A stretch of 64,000 nucleotides of DNA, from assembly GCA_022749755.1 (NCBI GenBank), contig CM040452.1, positions 12,852,350-12,916,349 on the forward strand, written 5' to 3'. How positions within the stretch are numbered: the stretch's first letter is position 1; each line of letters starts with the position of its first letter. Below the pieces are notes generated by a model. The model was not told the origin of the DNA, made no database searches, and worked only from the letters and a program-made list of their open reading frames with translations. Below, piece after piece: positions 60,481-64,000 of the stretch. Position numbers and translations under genes: made by a program. Source of the DNA: Azadirachta indica. Its lineage: Eukaryota > Streptophyta > Magnoliopsida > Sapindales > Meliaceae.

Positions 60481-61137
60481 AAGGTAATTATAAAGGACAA
60501 AATAAAAAGTAAATAATTAGATTGTAAATAATATGAATATTATCAGCAAAGAAATATTAGATAAATATTATCAATAAAATAGTCTCAATATCTTTTTCAT
60601 TTTTGTGGGGGCTTAATGAGGTTTTATTAGATAATTCAGTGTCCTATAAATACACAATATATTCATTTCATGTGATGTAAGTGGCAAAATTTGTCATATT
60701 GTAAGCATTTCACTTCTGGTGGTTGAACAAAAATTTCATTTTATAATTGTAATATTTCTACTATAAGGGCGATAACAAATTATTTTCATCATTTTATATA
60801 ACTTTCACAATTGCCATTCCATTCACTTTTGAGAATGACAAATAAACGATCATAACAATAATTTAGTTAAGTAGAGGAATATAAATGCAATTTTCAATAT
60901 ATATATATACTCACAATTTCAACTGTGAGGTAATAATAAAAAACACTGAGTTATATTCAGTGTAATCTTGCATTCACATCTTTACTTTAAGAAGTTATGT
61001 TTCTCTAAAAGTTGTAGTTAATGATGAGGAAAGAAATCATAATTTTTAATTCTCCTTTAAAGATTTTTTTTTTCTTTAAATGGTGTCTAGGCCATGGCAT
61101 GAAAATGCATTTTAACCCATGAAAGAGTATATGTTTA
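60481..61137. other. Non-coding, possibly 5' part of the copia remnant
   Basis: On the minus strand a TATTTATAGGACACTG stretch near 60650 looks like an LTR promoter, but no second copy exists in the window. No gag frame is seen. Confidence 0.35.
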
Positions 61138-61500
61138 GAACTTTAGTTTCTAATTTTATAACGTGTACTTAGAACTTTAAGTCCTGATTCAAAAATTTAT
61201 GTTAAGAACTTCAAGTTCTGATTTTAATAATTGAAAACTCGGATTCACAAAGTTGGTATATAGAGTTTCTGGTCCATATAATTAGGATATAAAACTTCAG
61301 GTCTACATAATTAATATATGAAACTTCAAATCTTTAGTTATATGGAACTTCAGGTCCTTATAATTGTTACATGAAACTTATAGTTCACAATAATTCAGAG
61401 TTATACGAATAGTATAGATGTAAAACGTCAAGTTCTACTTCAATTAATCCAAAACTTCGGTCTGAACAGCATTCCATTTCAGGACTTTACGTCTTGATGA
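61138..61500. repeat. Degenerate tandem repeat, about 30-base units
   Basis: About eleven units share a core like GAACTTCAGGTCCT followed by AT-rich filler, for example at 61138, 61171, 61205, 61291, 61344 and 61422. Spacing is 24-49 bases, mostly 29-34. Units differ at many positions. It is non-coding. Confidence 0.7.
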
Positions 61501-61559
61501 GATTAGTGTTGAAGGGTGCTTTTGATCTTTTATAATATAAAAGACATAAACAAATAATT

Positions 61560-61745
61560 ATTATATAGAAGGCTTAACCATCCCTTGGAAGCATAATAAT
61601 ATTTTGGAGGCATAACCTTCCATCAATGTTTGAATAATAAATAGGAGGAGACTTAACCTTCTAATGAAAACACAACAATATTTTAGGAGGCTGGAGCTTC
61701 CATCAAATGATCCAATGATAAATAGGTGGATTTGCCTACCATATG
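61560..61745. repeat. Second degenerate tandem repeat, about 60-base units
   Basis: About three units carry GGAGGCATAACCTTCCATCA or AGGAGGCTGGAGCTTCCATC, with AATGATAAATAGG to follow. Each unit can fold as GGAGG...CCTTCC. It lies directly after the 30-base repeat. Confidence 0.6.
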
Positions 61746-62339
61746 ATTAATAAAGCGAGTATAAAACTCTTTATTTTTCAAACTTCAGATTGCAATAATA
61801 TTAACAGTATTTATAATAACATAACTAAAAATAAATATTGAAATTATAATTATCATTAATATCAATATTGAACAAATATGCGAACAAAAATAAAGACATA
61901 TAACATATTATCCTTATTTTCTGTTGTGGAAGATTCAATTTAATAACAATTACAGATTATACTCATAAGGACAAACAACAATATATTCATATAATATGAA
62001 AGTATTTATTAAAAATAAAAAAAATAATTAAATAAATACTTTACGTACTTAAACTAGCAATTTTTAACCTCGAAAAAGTGCTGTGGAAATTATTTATAGT
62101 CTACAAGTTATATTTATTGCAAGTTTTAGGCATAATAATTCCGCATAGATTGTTCTTTTTTTGGTTTTGTTGTTTTGTTTGTTTTATTCATTATTACAAT
62201 TTTTAATTGAGATTAGATAGAAGTTTTTCCTATTTCATGAATATTTTCAGATTTCAGTGGAGATTCACCTACTTGCTTTTGTCTCTGTGGACTATGAGCA
62301 ATATTTACCACATTATTTTATTTTACTCTATGGTTGGAA
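61746..62339. other. Non-coding stretch before the Ser/Arg-rich gene remnant
   Basis: AT-rich. It could hold an intron of the gene that follows. Nothing specific is recognised. Confidence 0.35.
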
Positions 62340-63564
62340 ATTAGCCCGAGTTACAGATTTGGGTTTTTCCAAGAAAGGCAGAAGAAATGAGTGATCTTCA
62401 AAAAAATAGATGGTTCTGGAAAGTTGGACCTCAACTTTAGAGTTGATGGAGAAGAAAAGGGTAAAGTTTACGTTCAAATAGATCTGAACATGCTGGCAGA
62501 ACAGGGTCCCCCTCAGTTCCTGCTGATTTCAGATACAAGAATCCAATATCCAGTTATCATAAATCCCTTTCTGCAGCAGCTGAATTTGATCAGGATGATG
62601 CTAGGAGAACTAAAATAGACTACGAGCAGGAAAGGTCCCAGTCTCTCAACAATGGCAATCTGTACCAAGGTGAGATGGATGAGTTGTCTGGAAACTATTT
62701 ACTTATATCCTCCTTTGAGTGTAAGACTCAAACTTTCCACCGTGTAAGGGGAACTGAAGATTCTGCTCATTCACAGGATTCTCCTCTGACAGCAGAAGAC
62801 AACCAAATTGAGGAAATGGAGGGTATTTCCGACACAGATGGGCCAAACACCAGTCCCTGGGATAAAAAAGTGATGAATGATCTCAAGTCAAAGTACGTTT
62901 TTGCTGAATCTCAGTATAATGAGACAGAAGGGGAAGTTATTGAACACCGAGAAGAAAACTAGTCTTCTTATTCAAGGTTGCCTTTGGTTGATGGTGAAGT
63001 TGAACAGAAGAATGAAATGCATCACTCTTCCCGAAACAGCCCAGCTGAGAGCACAAAACTAGATATGCCACATTCTATTCCTCACTCTCCCCTTGGCACC
63101 TGCAGAAGATCAGTATCACCAGTGACAAGAAAACCTCCAGGACCTCGACATGTACCTCAGTGACCAGATGGCCATAGGCCACTGTCGCTACAAGGAGGTG
63201 TTCATGATCATTTGCATTTCGTTAAATTGCATAGAGATGGACATGCTTCTTCATCTGAAAGATCTGACCTAGCTAATAAAATTTTATCCCACAGTCACTT
63301 ATCTCCCCGACTTACACAAACATCAGTTTCTCCGAAAAGGTCCCGGCAAGGTTATTACGATAAGAATGGTTCTTCTCAGAAACACGTATCTGCGTTGCCA
63401 GAACCACCCCGCTGTTCACCAAAAAAGCATGCAAGATACAACAGATCAATATCAATGTCACCTGTCCAAAGAAGGGATCCTGTTTCTGGATATGGGAGAG
63501 ATCATCAGGAAAGATATCGTTCAAGATCCCCATTTATGAGAGATCGTTACAGATCCCCAGGGTA
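62340..63564 (+). pseudogene. Ser/Arg-rich protein gene remnant, possibly FIP1-like
   Basis: One frame from about 62450 to 63564 encodes a hydrophilic, low-complexity protein: PADFRYKNPISSYHKSLSAA, DDARRTKIDYEQERSQS, SPWDKKVMNDLKSKY, RRSVSPVTRKPPGPRHVP, HASSSERSDLANKI, and a C-terminal RS-rich part (RDHQERYRSRSPFMRDRYRS). The frame holds two stops, TAG at about 62960 and TGA at about 63162, and is shifted upstream near 62445. At 63565 a donor-like CCAGG|GTACTT begins non-coding sequence, so it is a genomic copy with an intron rather than a processed one. RS-rich tails like this occur in FIP1-type pre-mRNA 3'-end processing factors and in other splicing-linked proteins. The family call is weak. 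It may be a truncated duplicate. Confidence 0.5.
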
Positions 63565-64000
63565 CTTATGTTTTTCTTTGTTTCCTCTCTTTGGAATTTT
63601 GAATAATTATATTTACATAAAACTATATGCAAATATGGCATTTTATGCTACATTGTAACTTCTCAGAGTCCCTAAAAGCAGATTGTTCAGCATTTGGAAA
63701 CAGTTGGGTGTTATATCTCTTGTAACTAATGGCATATGAAATAGTTTTCAAGCGCAAAGTTCCATCTTCAATTTGTATGCTTTGCCAATTTGCTTAGAAG
63801 TCAACCGAACTGTAATACCCGAATTTCATTGTATTATGTAAATAATACAAATGATTGAAAGTTTATGAGATAAATATATTTATTTTGATAAAGTTTACTT
63901 ATTATGGATGGATTTGTGTATTTTTGAAAAGAATAGAACTATTGAATAATCAAAATTTAATTTTAAGTAAAAAGTATAAAATGAAAAGTTAAGAGAGTTG
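63565..64000. other. Probable intron, with a possible LTR start at 63811
   Basis: After the donor at 63565 no coding sequence is seen. TGTAATACCCGAATTTC at 63811 resembles the TGTAACACCC-type start of many gypsy LTRs, but the window ends before a partner could appear. Confidence 0.3.

Noticed and set aside
61138..61745. CRISPR-like array
   Set aside because: Units are degenerate, spacers are not unique sequences of fixed length, and the genome is a plant nuclear genome.

Overview
This is an AT-rich piece of a flowering-plant nuclear genome, almost certainly a eudicot. It has intron-bearing genes with GT/AG junctions, a CER4-type fatty acyl-CoA reductase pair, EIX/Cf-type receptor-like proteins, a chloroplast RidA gene, an OTU-type deubiquitinase and a NIP-type RING gene. 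These are separated by Ty1/copia, Ty3/gypsy (chromovirus) and L1-type retroelements in various states of decay. The sequence alone does not fix the species.

Layout. 1-1858: a short gypsy-type LTR element with only gag remnants; the left window edge cuts its 5' LTR. 3240-11350: a tandem duplication of a fatty acyl-CoA reductase (FAR) gene on the minus strand. The 3' copy (3505-6039) is a pseudogene; the other (8173-10906) has ten exons that join into an uninterrupted 486-residue frame. The 3' flank of a third unit is left at about 11690-11830. 12745-28930: a plus-strand cluster of EIX-like receptor-like protein (RLP) genes, all broken: a 3' fragment, one nearly complete copy with three stops and a frameshift, and one heavily decayed copy holding a solo copia LTR. 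A complete but dead copia element (13368-18202) lies inside the cluster. 29225-33270: an intact 8-exon OTU gene of 208 residues. 34523-35884: a 1.36-kb near-perfect palindrome. 36371-38616: a RidA gene with one extra T in exon 3. 41647-42801: an intact 5-exon RING-H2 gene of 236 residues. 44799-56278: an L1-type LINE on the minus strand with a 15-bp target-site duplication, split by a chromovirus (45396-51020). 56880-60480: minus-strand copia pol remnants. 61138-61745: degenerate tandem repeats. 62340-63564: a broken gene for a Ser/Arg-rich protein.

Functionally, the probably live genes are one FAR (primary fatty alcohols for wax, cutin or suberin), the OTU deubiquitinase, the RING-H2 E3 ligase and, if its one-base lesion is an assembly error, RidA (plastid enamine/imine deaminase). 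They are independent single genes rather than a pathway. The RLP cluster and the retroelements make the window a typical unstable resistance-gene-like neighbourhood. I did not find a convincing new biological system. The strongest unexplained structures are the large palindrome, the RidA frameshift, the nested LINE/chromovirus and the repeated RLP promoter module.
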